Below are positions 13,771 through 21,273 of a stretch of 23,005 nucleotides of DNA, in pieces. The number at the start of each line of letters is the position of its first letter. Within the stretch, counting starts at the first letter, position 1. Origin of the DNA: Leptofilum sp050292445 (GTDB lineage: Bacteria > Chloroflexota > Anaerolineae > Promineifilales > Promineifilaceae); assembly GCA_050292445.1 (NCBI GenBank), contig JBNKLQ010000075.1:1-23005 (forward strand), read 5' to 3'. The notes under the pieces are model-generated. The model made no database searches. It was not told where the DNA came from and worked only from the letters and a program-made list of their open reading frames with translations. The position numbers and the translations under genes were made by a program.

Positions 13771-15942
13771 TTAATGAATCTGCACCGGGTCTTTGATGGC
13801 CCCTCGGTCAAAGAGTGGTTTTTCGTACCCTTCGTCCCACCCTTCGGGCGCGCTAGTTTTTTGGATGTTTACGGCCGTATTCTTGTAGTCCGGTATCTTG
13901 GCCCGCTCATCCACCCGGTCCAGCGTCAACAAATTCGCCGCCGCCTCCGCAAAGTGAAACGGAATAAATATTGTGTTCACCGGCGACCGCTCGGTCACGA
14001 GAAGTCGCGTCTTAATTGCGCCACGCCGTGAGCTCACCTCAACCCAATCCCCTGTTTCCAGTTCCAATTTTTGGGCGTCATCAGGATTCATTTCACATAC
14101 GGCTTCTGGGAAAACATCCTCTAGCTTCGAGTTACCTGTCATCGTGCTGCCGTGCCAATGGTACAGCACTCGCCCCGTGCTCAAGTTAAACGGATATTCC
14201 TCGTCTGGCTGTTCGGATCGGGTGCCAAACTTCACTTCCCAGAACTTGCCCCGGCCGCGCGGAAAACTGTCGGCAAAAAGAAACGGTGTGCCGGGATGAT
14301 CCAGCGATGGGCATGGCCAGTGGACACCGCCTTCCCGCTCCAGCCGCTCGTAGGTAATGCCCCAAAAATCGGGCGTCAGTTGGCGCATCTCTTCCCAGAC
14401 CTCCCCAGCATCAGCGTAGTCAAAACCGGCCGTAAGCTTCACACCCAGCCGCTGCTCCACCCGTCGGCCTAAATCGCAAAGGATATCCCAATCTGGCCGC
14501 GATTGACCCACAGGCGGTACCGCCTGCCGCACACGCTGCACCCGGCGGTCACTGTTAGTAAAGGTGCCATCTTTCTCAGCAAAACTGGTGGCAGGCAAAA
14601 TCACGTCGGCCATTTCGCCTGTCTCATTAATGAAGATGTCCTGGCAAACCAAAAACTCCAGCTGCTCCAGCGCGTGGCGCGTATGATTTTGGTTTGGTTC
14701 GCTAATCATCGGATTTTCGCCCACCACATACATGCCGCGAATGTCGCCATGCGCCGCGCCAGTGACCATCTCTGTGGCCGTCAGTCCGGGCACACCATTC
14801 AATTCGCGGCCCCAAAACTGCTCGAATTTAGTTTTGGTGGCGGCATCGTCCACTTTTTGGTAAGCGGTGTACACGTTGGGCAAACCGCCACTGTCTGAGC
14901 AGCCCTGCACGTTGTTCTGCCCCCGCAAAGGATTCAGCCCCGTGCCTGCCTTGCCCACATGGCCACACATCAAGGCCAGGTTCACCAACGACAATGTGTT
15001 GTCCGTGCCGTGCGTGCTCTGGCTAATGCCCATGTCCCAGTAGATAGCGCCGCGCTCAGCGCTGGCATACAGCCGGGCGGCCTTGCGAATGTCGTCGGCA
15101 GGTACGCCGCTGACCTGTTCTGCCCATTCTGGCGAACATTCTTCTAGCGATTCCAAATAATCGCTGAAACCCTCGGTGCGCTCGGCGATAAATTCTTCGT
15201 CGTACAACTTTTCTTTGACAACCACGTGGGCCATCGCCTGAAAAACAGCCACATCGGTGCCTGGATTTTGGCGCAGCCAGAGGGTGGCAAAATCGGTCAT
15301 CTCAATGCGACGGGGATCGATGGAAATCAGTTTGGCTCCGTTTTGACGGACGGCTTTTTTGAGGAAGTTAGAGATGACCGGATGCGTCTCGGTCGTATTG
15401 GAGCCGGTGACAATAAACACATCCAAATTTTCCATCTCAGCAATGGAGTTGGACATGGCACTGGAGCCAATGGAAAGCTGCAAGCCTGTTACGGAACCCG
15501 CATGGCACAGTCGGGCACAGTGATCCACGTTGTTGGTGCCAATGAGGGCACGGATGAATTTTTGGAAAATGTAGGTGTCTTCGTTGGTAGCTTTGGCGCT
15601 GGCGTAGCTGGCGATGGCGTCACCCCCGCTTTCTTCGGTGATGCGGGCCAAATTATCGGCCACATAATCCAGGGCTTCATCCCAGGTGGCCTCACGCCAA
15701 ACAGGTTTGGCGCTGCGTCCTTCTTCCCGGTTGGTGCGAATGAGCGGCGTCTTTACCCGCCGTGGATGCTTGACATAATCCGTACCAAAACGCCCTTTAA
15801 CGCACAACATGCCGTAATTTGGCGCGGCATCAAACGGCGCATCAACCGCGTAGATGTAATCATCCTTCACTTGCAAGTTTAGCTGACAGCCCACACCGCA
15901 ATACGGGCAGGTCGTTCGAACTGTTTTATCGGGTGTAATCAT
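13771..15942 (-). CDS. fdhF: Formate dehydrogenase alpha subunit (Mo-bis-MGD, Cys type)
   Basis: 723 residues of the molybdopterin oxidoreductase family. It oxidises formate to CO2, or works in reverse. The N-terminal [4Fe-4S] ligands are C12, C15, C19 and C47 (CPYCGVGC...LCVKG). C146 in HCARLCHAGSV is the metal ligand, where selenoenzymes have selenocysteine, and H147 is the conserved proton acceptor. RGQNNVQGCSD contains the conserved arginine. The C-terminal dinucleotide-binding domain includes TGRVLYHWHGSTMTGN. The protein lacks the extra N-terminal ferredoxin-like domain of FdsA/NuoG-type alpha subunits, and no beta, gamma or FdhD gene is nearby, so its electron partner is unknown. Start ATG 15942 has a strong GGAGGT (15949-15954) six bases upstream. 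Only one ACGGCCGT, near the 3' end. Confidence 0.93.
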   Translation of the reverse strand: MITPDKTVRTTCPYCGVGCQLNLQVKDDYIYAVDAPFDAAPNYGMLCVKGRFGTDYVKHPRRVKTPLIRTNREEGRSAKPVWREATWDEALDYVADNLARITEESGGDAIASYASAKATNEDTYIFQKFIRALIGTNNVDHCARLCHAGSVTGLQLSIGSSAMSNSIAEMENLDVFIVTGSNTTETHPVISNFLKKAVRQNGAKLISIDPRRIEMTDFATLWLRQNPGTDVAVFQAMAHVVVKEKLYDEEFIAERTEGFSDYLESLEECSPEWAEQVSGVPADDIRKAARLYASAERGAIYWDMGISQSTHGTDNTLSLVNLALMCGHVGKAGTGLNPLRGQNNVQGCSDSGGLPNVYTAYQKVDDAATKTKFEQFWGRELNGVPGLTATEMVTGAAHGDIRGMYVVGENPMISEPNQNHTRHALEQLEFLVCQDIFINETGEMADVILPATSFAEKDGTFTNSDRRVQRVRQAVPPVGQSRPDWDILCDLGRRVEQRLGVKLTAGFDYADAGEVWEEMRQLTPDFWGITYERLEREGGVHWPCPSLDHPGTPFLFADSFPRGRGKFWEVKFGTRSEQPDEEYPFNLSTGRVLYHWHGSTMTGNSKLEDVFPEAVCEMNPDDAQKLELETGDWVEVSSRRGAIKTRLLVTERSPVNTIFIPFHFAEAAANLLTLDRVDERAKIPDYKNTAVNIQKTSAPEGWDEGYEKPLFDRGAIKDPVQIH

Positions 15943-15948
15943 TGGAGT

Positions 15949-15954
15949 ACCTCC
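15949..15954 (-). promoter_or_regulatory. Strong ribosome binding site of the formate dehydrogenase gene
   Basis: GGAGGT on the minus strand lies six bases before ATG 15942, the best Shine-Dalgarno in the window. It also forms the left arm of a tiny dyad (TGGAG GTA CTCCA), so weak masking is possible. Confidence 0.7.
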
Positions 15955-16048
15955 ATCATCGGTTTTCTCAGTGGATTTACTTTCAAGTTAAGTCTTCAAG
16001 CTGTAGGCGCAAGGCTTAGCGTTTAAGAATTGACTCAAAAATTGGAGC

Positions 16049-16609
16049 TTACCGACCAACTTTTTCATAGTCAAACATATCAATAATAGCGTAGCGCATA
16101 TAACTGCCTTTTGAATCAGCGTCTCGTAGACCTGCCACAACATCCATAGGAACCTCAAAATAACGGTAAGTGCCAGTGCGGGTAAACATGACATCCAATT
16201 CTTGATTTATTGGATCATATTTGAAGGCAGAGATCATACTGGAATCAACATCTTCCCATACAGGCTTTGCCGGTCTGGCAGATTGGATATGCTCAACCAT
16301 GAGCGTGAGCATCTCGTCATCAGTTGTCCAGAGGCGATGCGGTTGGCCCGCAGGCCAGCGCACCCGTTCACCCTCAAAAATCGGGGATTGTTCCTTACCC
16401 ACACTGGTAAAACCTGACCCACCAAGACAAATCACATCAACGTCAAAATCGGCGGGATGTTCGTGGATGGTGGCGTCTTTTTCAAATCGGAGCATGGCAA
16501 GGCCCAGATTATCTTGGGAGAGCAGTGATTTAACAAAAACGTTTATGCAGCCTTCTTGTGTTAGTGGTGTCCAAGACGGCCGTTTCAGTGGCAAAACTTT
16601 CAAGGTCAT
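16049..16609 (-). CDS. Cupin-KTSC two-domain protein
   Basis: 186 residues. Residues about 36-108 have the cupin pattern: ATIHEHPADFDV with H49, E50 and H51 as likely metal ligands, then a glycine turn and RVRWPAGQPHRLW with H91. Residues about 120-182 match the KTSC domain: VDSSMISAFKYDP, an LDVMF strand, GTYRYFEVP and SKGSYMRYAI. KTSC domains are usually small stand-alone proteins; the family name comes from a fusion to lysyl-tRNA synthetase. Function is unknown. The start overlaps the GNAT gene's stop by four bases (ATGA), so the two are translationally coupled. Its single ACGGCCGT is close to the start. Confidence 0.82.
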   Translation of the reverse strand: MTLKVLPLKRPSWTPLTQEGCINVFVKSLLSQDNLGLAMLRFEKDATIHEHPADFDVDVICLGGSGFTSVGKEQSPIFEGERVRWPAGQPHRLWTTDDEMLTLMVEHIQSARPAKPVWEDVDSSMISAFKYDPINQELDVMFTRTGTYRYFEVPMDVVAGLRDADSKGSYMRYAIIDMFDYEKVGR

Positions 16610-17250
16610 GCTTTTTCAACCTTTTCAATCCAGGGCTGACTTTGACTTTTGCCCTCAAGGAATGGCTTTAGAATCGGGCTGTGGAATTCAGTTGCCAGAC
16701 AATCCATGTAGATCATGTCATATCGTTTGCCATTGATCATTTTCACTTCTCGCCGACGCCCAATCTCTTGAAAACCAGCTTTCCGGTATGCTCGAAGTCC
16801 CGCCTCATTATAAGCAAATGCTTTGAGCATGATATTATGCAAATTCAGGATATTAAAACCATAATCCAACATCAACTGCGTGGTTTCGGTGCCGCACCCT
16901 TTACCCTGAAATTCCCTCTCGCCTATAACAATGCCAAATTCTGCTTTTTGTTCGACGATGTCGCTCAAGTAGGTAAATCCGATTGGTTGTAAGGTGACTT
17001 TTTCGTAAATGGTGAAAAATACAATGCTCTTTTCTTTACTAAAACGGTCAAAGGCTTCTGTTTCTTCTTCTAAAGTTACGGGGCGCATACTCCTGGTTGT
17101 ATAGTTGATAGCAAAGTCATTGTTCCACTGATTGTAAAGGGGTACCAATTCTTGACGAAGGGGGCCTAATGCCACCTTCTCTCCAGCAAAATTAATGATG
17201 GGCTGTTTTACTGGACTTAATGCTTCGTTTTCGACCTGAGTTGAGGACAT
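16606..17250 (-). CDS. GNAT-family N-acetyltransferase (RimJ/RimL-like)
   Basis: 214 residues. The acetyl-CoA binding motif is at 110-123, GEREFQGKGCGTET, with Q115-G-K-G-C-G120. It is followed by LMLDYGFNILNLHNI and the NEAGLRAYRKAGFQEIGRRRE signature (148-168) of the Acetyltransf_3 group. The acceptor (amino acid, peptide or antibiotic) is unknown. AGGA lies four bases before ATG 17250. Compared with neighbours it is visibly AT-richer, and it has no ACGGCCGT, suggesting later acquisition. It ends in a four-base overlap with the cupin-KTSC gene. Confidence 0.88.
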   Translation of the reverse strand: MSSTQVENEALSPVKQPIINFAGEKVALGPLRQELVPLYNQWNNDFAINYTTRSMRPVTLEEETEAFDRFSKEKSIVFFTIYEKVTLQPIGFTYLSDIVEQKAEFGIVIGEREFQGKGCGTETTQLMLDYGFNILNLHNIMLKAFAYNEAGLRAYRKAGFQEIGRRREVKMINGKRYDMIYMDCLATEFHSPILKPFLEGKSQSQPWIEKVEKA

Positions 17251-17324
17251 TGGTTCCTAATCCTTGATGTCATTGAACTCGCTCATTTTCATTCGATACG
17301 CCAATACTCAAGTGCTTAATAAAA

Positions 17325-17804
17325 CTATTCCTGATATTTTGGATGGTTGGCGATAAATTTATCCAAGCCAGACACGGCCGTTTCCCTCACTTTCTTCTGC
17401 ATCATCGGCGTCCAGCCAGCCAGCATCCCCGGCAAGCCCAACGCCATACGCGTCCAACGCCAAAAGTCAAACTGATCCGCGTGGCGCACAATCAGACCGT
17501 TAGCGAATGTAAAATTAGCATTAACTTGATTGTGTACCTTGCGCCCGGTGGAAAACGTGTAGATTGCTTCCCAATGCGCCTGCCCGCTACTTTGCGTGGC
17601 CACCACATCCCGAAATGTAACTTGCAAATCCTTGCCCCGCTCGCACAGCATGTGCCACATGGCCATGGCCCGCTTGCCGCGCAAATCGCCAAATGCCGGG
17701 TCAGAAAAATGCACATCGGGATGGTAGCAAGCGATCATGCCTGCGTGATCCCGCTGCTGAAAAGCGGTGTAAAAATTACGAATAAGCTGCTGATTTTCTT
17801 GCAT
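17325..17804 (-). CDS. SnoaL/NTF2-like domain protein
   Basis: 159 residues with the cone-shaped NTF2-like fold pattern: an N-terminal helix (IRNFYTAFQQRDHAGMIACY), a PDVHFSDPAFGDLRGKRA turn, and strands HWEAIYTFSTGRKV and NFTFANGLIVRHADQFDFWRW (read in two parts, 97-106 and 107-117). This family includes SnoaL-type cyclases, isomerases and many uncharacterised members. The C-terminal 40 residues extend beyond the core fold. The start codon shares one base with the stop of the AOR gene (TAATG), so it is co-translated with AOR. Confidence 0.82.
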   Translation of the reverse strand: MQENQQLIRNFYTAFQQRDHAGMIACYHPDVHFSDPAFGDLRGKRAMAMWHMLCERGKDLQVTFRDVVATQSSGQAHWEAIYTFSTGRKVHNQVNANFTFANGLIVRHADQFDFWRWTRMALGLPGMLAGWTPMMQKKVRETAVSGLDKFIANHPKYQE

Positions 17805-19570
17805 TATTGTTCCTTTTTGGGGATACGGCCGTATTCATTCGGCACACCCTGCACCCCAACTTCATTTATATTGTCGTAGATTTCATGAACATCCTGCGCG
17901 TGAAAACGCGCGGCCTGCTGCGAAGGCGGCAGCGGTTCATCGTAGAAAAAGTCCGGCAGATTATCATCTGCTTCTGTAAAACCGGCCGCCATGTTGAATT
18001 CACGTTCCAACAGTAGACATTCACGGCCAATTTCCTGGAAAAATGTTGGAGCCAGTTCAGTGCCAACGGCCGCATTAATTGCATCGGCCAAAAAATCAAT
18101 ATTGGGATTCGTCACCGTCCGACCAAAAATGCACAAACCAATCGAATCGACGGCAGCACACGATATTTGTGCCTCCAGGCTTAGCTGTTTTAGCGCTTCC
18201 ACGTCCTTGCTGCGGGAATCCAGTTTGGGCACGTTGCCCGCCGTGTGGTCCGCACCCTGCGCCGAAGTCATCATGGAAATGCCCGTTACCTCTATGACGC
18301 GCGGATCGTAAGCGGAGATGGCCTGCTTTTTCACCACAGGCACCCGATGAATGCCGTAATGCTCGCCGACCCGCGCCGTGCCTTGTGCCCACAATCTCCC
18401 TTGCTCAGATCCCGCCTTGAGTTCAGTAAACACCTGCCGCATGAAATCCAAATCGCCAAACTTGGCCAATCCAGCATCCATCAGCACGGCAATCATCGCC
18501 CCGGTTTCAATCGTGTCGATACCGAGGTCGTTGCAATACTGGTTCATTTCCGCCAAATGATCCGGTTCGCTGAGGCCGCAATTGGTGCCCAGCAGCGCCA
18601 GGGTCTCATACTCCACTGGGGAGGTAATTTCCTTGCCTTCCGCATTGACAAAAACATTGCTGCACTGGATGGCACAGCCGGGCATACAGGCGTGACTGTG
18701 GTTGCCCCCGCGTGAATTGTTTAGCGCAGTGATGTAATCCCCGCCCATTTTAAACGTCTCTTCATCATCGTTCACCTGAGCGCCCAGGGTAAAGTTATTC
18801 ACCGGAATGCCACCAATGTGGTTGGTGTAATCGGCCATCGCCATGGTGCCGATGGGGCTGTACGTGTTCTGGATCGCCGGGTCTTCCTGAATCCATTTAG
18901 CGTAGGTGCGCACCGATTCCAGCGTCTTTTTGCGATCATGCAAATTGGGCATCTTGTGCAGTTCGACGACAATGGCCTTCACTTTTTTGCCGCCCATGAC
19001 GGCACCTACGCCGCCGCGTGCCGCCAGACGAGAAGCGCGCCCGTCGCTGTCGCTGATAGTGATGCCAGCCAGCAAGCCCTGATACTCGCCAACTGGGCCA
19101 CACAGGGCGTAGCTAATCTTGCTGCCATATTTTTCAAAGAGCAGTTCGGCCGTTTCGCTGTTATTCTTACCCAGGTACGGCGTAGCATCGTGGAAAGAAA
19201 GCTCGCCTGCTTTGTTAAAATGGAGCACCACCCAATCGTCTGATTGGCCGTCTAGCGTGAAGCCCGCTAAATTGATGCGCCCCATACCGTAAGCGAGGGT
19301 TCCGCCTGCGTTGGCCTCTTTGATGCCGCCGGTGAGCGGGCTTTTGCAGCCCACACTCAGCCGATTAGCGTTAGAGAAGGTCGTGCCCGCCAGTGGTCCG
19401 GCGGAAAAGATAAGCGGGTTCTCTGGTCCCAATGGATCAACAGCTGCCACATTATTTTCCACCAAAGTTTTGGCAATCAGATAACGGCCTACCTTAACCA
19501 ATGCTTCTCCCTCGACGGGATCGCTCACGACAGTTTGATCATTTAAATTGATTTGTAAATAGTATCGCAT
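17804..19570 (-). CDS. Aldehyde:ferredoxin oxidoreductase (tungsten/molybdenum pterin enzyme)
   Basis: 588 residues, near the usual family length. It oxidises aldehydes to acids, or reduces acids, with ferredoxin, using a bis-pterin metal and a [4Fe-4S] cluster. Pterin-binding segments include FSAGPLAGTTFSNANR (55-70) and SRLAARGGVGAVMGGKKVKA (180-199). Cluster cysteines are C295, C299 and C303 (CMPGCAIQC) with C480 (DSIGLCIFGR). The first spacing is Cx3C where Pyrococcus AOR has Cx2C. AGGA lies five bases before ATG 19570. It is coupled to the SnoaL-like gene and divergent from the CoA-transferase gene. The aldehyde substrate is unknown. No ferredoxin gene or tungsten transporter is nearby. 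Confidence 0.93.
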   Translation of the reverse strand: MRYYLQINLNDQTVVSDPVEGEALVKVGRYLIAKTLVENNVAAVDPLGPENPLIFSAGPLAGTTFSNANRLSVGCKSPLTGGIKEANAGGTLAYGMGRINLAGFTLDGQSDDWVVLHFNKAGELSFHDATPYLGKNNSETAELLFEKYGSKISYALCGPVGEYQGLLAGITISDSDGRASRLAARGGVGAVMGGKKVKAIVVELHKMPNLHDRKKTLESVRTYAKWIQEDPAIQNTYSPIGTMAMADYTNHIGGIPVNNFTLGAQVNDDEETFKMGGDYITALNNSRGGNHSHACMPGCAIQCSNVFVNAEGKEITSPVEYETLALLGTNCGLSEPDHLAEMNQYCNDLGIDTIETGAMIAVLMDAGLAKFGDLDFMRQVFTELKAGSEQGRLWAQGTARVGEHYGIHRVPVVKKQAISAYDPRVIEVTGISMMTSAQGADHTAGNVPKLDSRSKDVEALKQLSLEAQISCAAVDSIGLCIFGRTVTNPNIDFLADAINAAVGTELAPTFFQEIGRECLLLEREFNMAAGFTEADDNLPDFFYDEPLPPSQQAARFHAQDVHEIYDNINEVGVQGVPNEYGRIPKKEQ

Positions 19571-19616
19571 GGGATTCCTAATTCCTACTTGAGTCAGAAA
19601 ATGGGTTCGCTACTAG

Positions 19617-19645
19617 ATTATCACAAAACGGCCGTTCCGTGTCCC
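19617..19645 (-). promoter_or_regulatory. Candidate sigma-70-type promoter of the AOR gene with AACGGCCGTT in its spacer
   Basis: On the minus strand, GGGACA (19640-19645) lies 17 bp before GATAAT (19617-19622). TGT directly before the latter gives an extended -10 (TGTGATAAT). The expected start site would leave a leader of about 40 nt before ATG 19570. The only intergenic ACGGCCGT of the window (10-mer 19627-19636) lies inside the 17-bp spacer. The -35 match is partial (four of six). Confidence 0.45.
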
Positions 19646-19684
19646 ACCAACCAGGCAATTTTATGATAAGATTCTCAAAAAAGC

Positions 19685-19771
19685 GGACGCAGAGAACAGA
19701 GAGCAGGAAGAGACCTCAGAGCATTCTCAAAAAACTTAGGGAACTCATGATTCTCTTTGGTCTCTGTGTCC
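19685..19771. repeat. Dispersed inverted-repeat element, copy 4 (GGACGCAGAG...CTCTGTGTCC)
   Basis: This 87-bp element has 10-bp ends matching at nine positions: GGACGCAGAG (19685-19694) and CTCTGTGTCC (19762-19771). It lies in the divergent gap between AOR and the CoA-transferase gene and is most like copy 2 at 3397-3496. AAAGCG occurs at both borders (19680-19685 and 19773-19778), a possible but weak target duplication. Confidence 0.7.
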
Positions 19772-19805
19772 TAAAGCGAACCACAAAAGGATCTAACCAT
19801 TCCCC

Positions 19806-21158
19806 ATGAATAAAATTCCCCAAATTTCACTGGAAACGGCCGTGTCCCATATCAAAAGCGGCGACACCATTCTCGTTGGTGGTTTTGGCATGACCGGCAA
19901 TCCGGTTCACTTGCTGCACGCTTTGGCCGACACTGACATCAACAACCTCACTTACGTGGCCAACAATGTAGGCGAGCCGGGACTGGGTGGTGGACGTCTG
20001 CTGCGCAACGGCCAGATCAAAAAGGCGATCGGCTCCTTCTTCACCAGCAATCGGGAGGCAGTGGCAGCAGCCCAATCCGGGGCAATCGAGGTTGAGTTGA
20101 TTCCCCAAGGCTCCCTGGCCGAAGCAATGCGGGCTGCCGGGGCTGGAATTGGTGGCTTTTACACGCCAACGGCCGTAGGCACCGTGCTGGCTGATGGCAA
20201 AGAAACCAAAGAAATCAACGGCAAGCTGCACGTTTTCCAATCCGCCTTGCGGGGCAACGTCGCCCTCATCCGCGCCTGGCGTGCCGACGAAGCAGGCAAC
20301 CTAGTGTATCGGATGACCGAGCAAAACTTCAACAAAGCGATGGCCACCGCCGCCGATTTGGTGATTGTTGAAGTGGAAGAGATCGTGCCAATGGGCAGTC
20401 TCGATCCCAACGAAATCCACACCCCAGGCTGCTATGTCGATTTTCTGGTCCAGGCCCACACCACATTAGAATATCTAGGCTCCTCTGCTTCCATCAGCGG
20501 CGGGGCAAAAAAGGTGAGCGACGCCAGAATGAAAATGGCAGAACGCGCCCTGCAAGAGCTAAAGCCAGGCGATGTCGTGAACCTGGGGGTAGGCATTCCC
20601 ACTCTGGTAGCCGATCTCATCACGCCAGAGCATGGCATTATACTGCACACGGAAAACGGCATGTTGGGCGTTGGCCCCGCGCCAGAAGCAGGCGGCGCGC
20701 TGGAGTATCCGGTGAACGCGGGCAAAATTCCGGTAACCGCCCTACCTGGCAGCAGCTACTTTGACAGTGCCGATTCGTTTGCCATGATTCGCGGCGGGCA
20801 TGTAGACGTAGCCATCATGGGTGGCTTGCAGGTAGACGAGGCGGGCAATCTGGCTAACTGGGCGGTGCCTGGCAAACCATTGCTGGGCGTTGGCGGAGCG
20901 ATGGATCTGGCCTCTGGAGCCAAAAAGCTCATCATCACCATGACCCATGCCAGCCGCGACGGCCAGGCCAAAATTGTGCCGGAATGTACACTGCCGCTTA
21001 CTGCCCTGGGGGCCGTGGATATGGTCATCACCGATTTAGCCGTGTTTGGCTTTGTAAAGGGACAGCTCACTTTACTGGAACTGATGCCGGGGGTGACATT
21101 GGCAGAGGTAAAGGAAAAGACAACGGCCGTTTTTGCCGTAGATGCCAGTATCGAGTAG
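19806..21158 (+). CDS. Fused 3-oxoacid/acyl-CoA CoA-transferase (alpha and beta domains)
   Basis: 450 residues. The alpha-like half (about 1-225) begins with DTILVGGFGMTGNPVHLLHA and includes GVGGFYTP-type sequence (GIGGFYTPTAVGT, 114-126). The beta-like half (about 238-450) includes VVNLGVGIPTLVADL and the catalytic TENGMLGVGP, with E283 as the expected thioester-forming glutamate. The order and continuous reading frame match succinyl-CoA:3-oxoacid CoA-transferases with fused subunits. It exchanges CoA between acyl-CoA and a 3-oxo acid; the exact acids are unknown. It is divergent from AOR and stands alone. The ATG has only AAAGGA about 14 bases upstream. Three ACGGCCGT copies are present. 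Confidence 0.92.
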   Translation: MNKIPQISLETAVSHIKSGDTILVGGFGMTGNPVHLLHALADTDINNLTYVANNVGEPGLGGGRLLRNGQIKKAIGSFFTSNREAVAAAQSGAIEVELIPQGSLAEAMRAAGAGIGGFYTPTAVGTVLADGKETKEINGKLHVFQSALRGNVALIRAWRADEAGNLVYRMTEQNFNKAMATAADLVIVEVEEIVPMGSLDPNEIHTPGCYVDFLVQAHTTLEYLGSSASISGGAKKVSDARMKMAERALQELKPGDVVNLGVGIPTLVADLITPEHGIILHTENGMLGVGPAPEAGGALEYPVNAGKIPVTALPGSSYFDSADSFAMIRGGHVDVAIMGGLQVDEAGNLANWAVPGKPLLGVGGAMDLASGAKKLIITMTHASRDGQAKIVPECTLPLTALGAVDMVITDLAVFGFVKGQLTLLELMPGVTLAEVKEKTTAVFAVDASIE

Positions 21159-21159
21159 A

Positions 21160-21205
21160 CAGCAGGTCAATCATCAGTGAAACCATCCTGATGACTGACC
21201 TGCTG
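21160..21205. terminator. Long hairpin between convergent genes, likely bidirectional terminator
   Basis: CAGCAGGTCAATCATCAG (21160-21177) and CTGATGACTGACCTGCTG (21188-21205) pair at 17 of 18 positions around a ten-base loop. The hairpin starts two bases after the CoA-transferase stop, and its far arm lies 68 bp from the end of the glycosidase gene. Position and stability suit termination on both strands, although no long T-tract follows on either. Confidence 0.6.
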
Positions 21206-21273
21206 AAAATCAGATTTGCTAAATATCCTCTCAATCGCCCCTTCAATAAACAAGGCTGAATGGTGCAGGCTAG

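Noticed and set aside
15226..15882. A 218-codon plus-strand frame opposite the formate dehydrogenase gene
   Set aside because: It is antisense to conserved metal-binding motifs, with no independent support.
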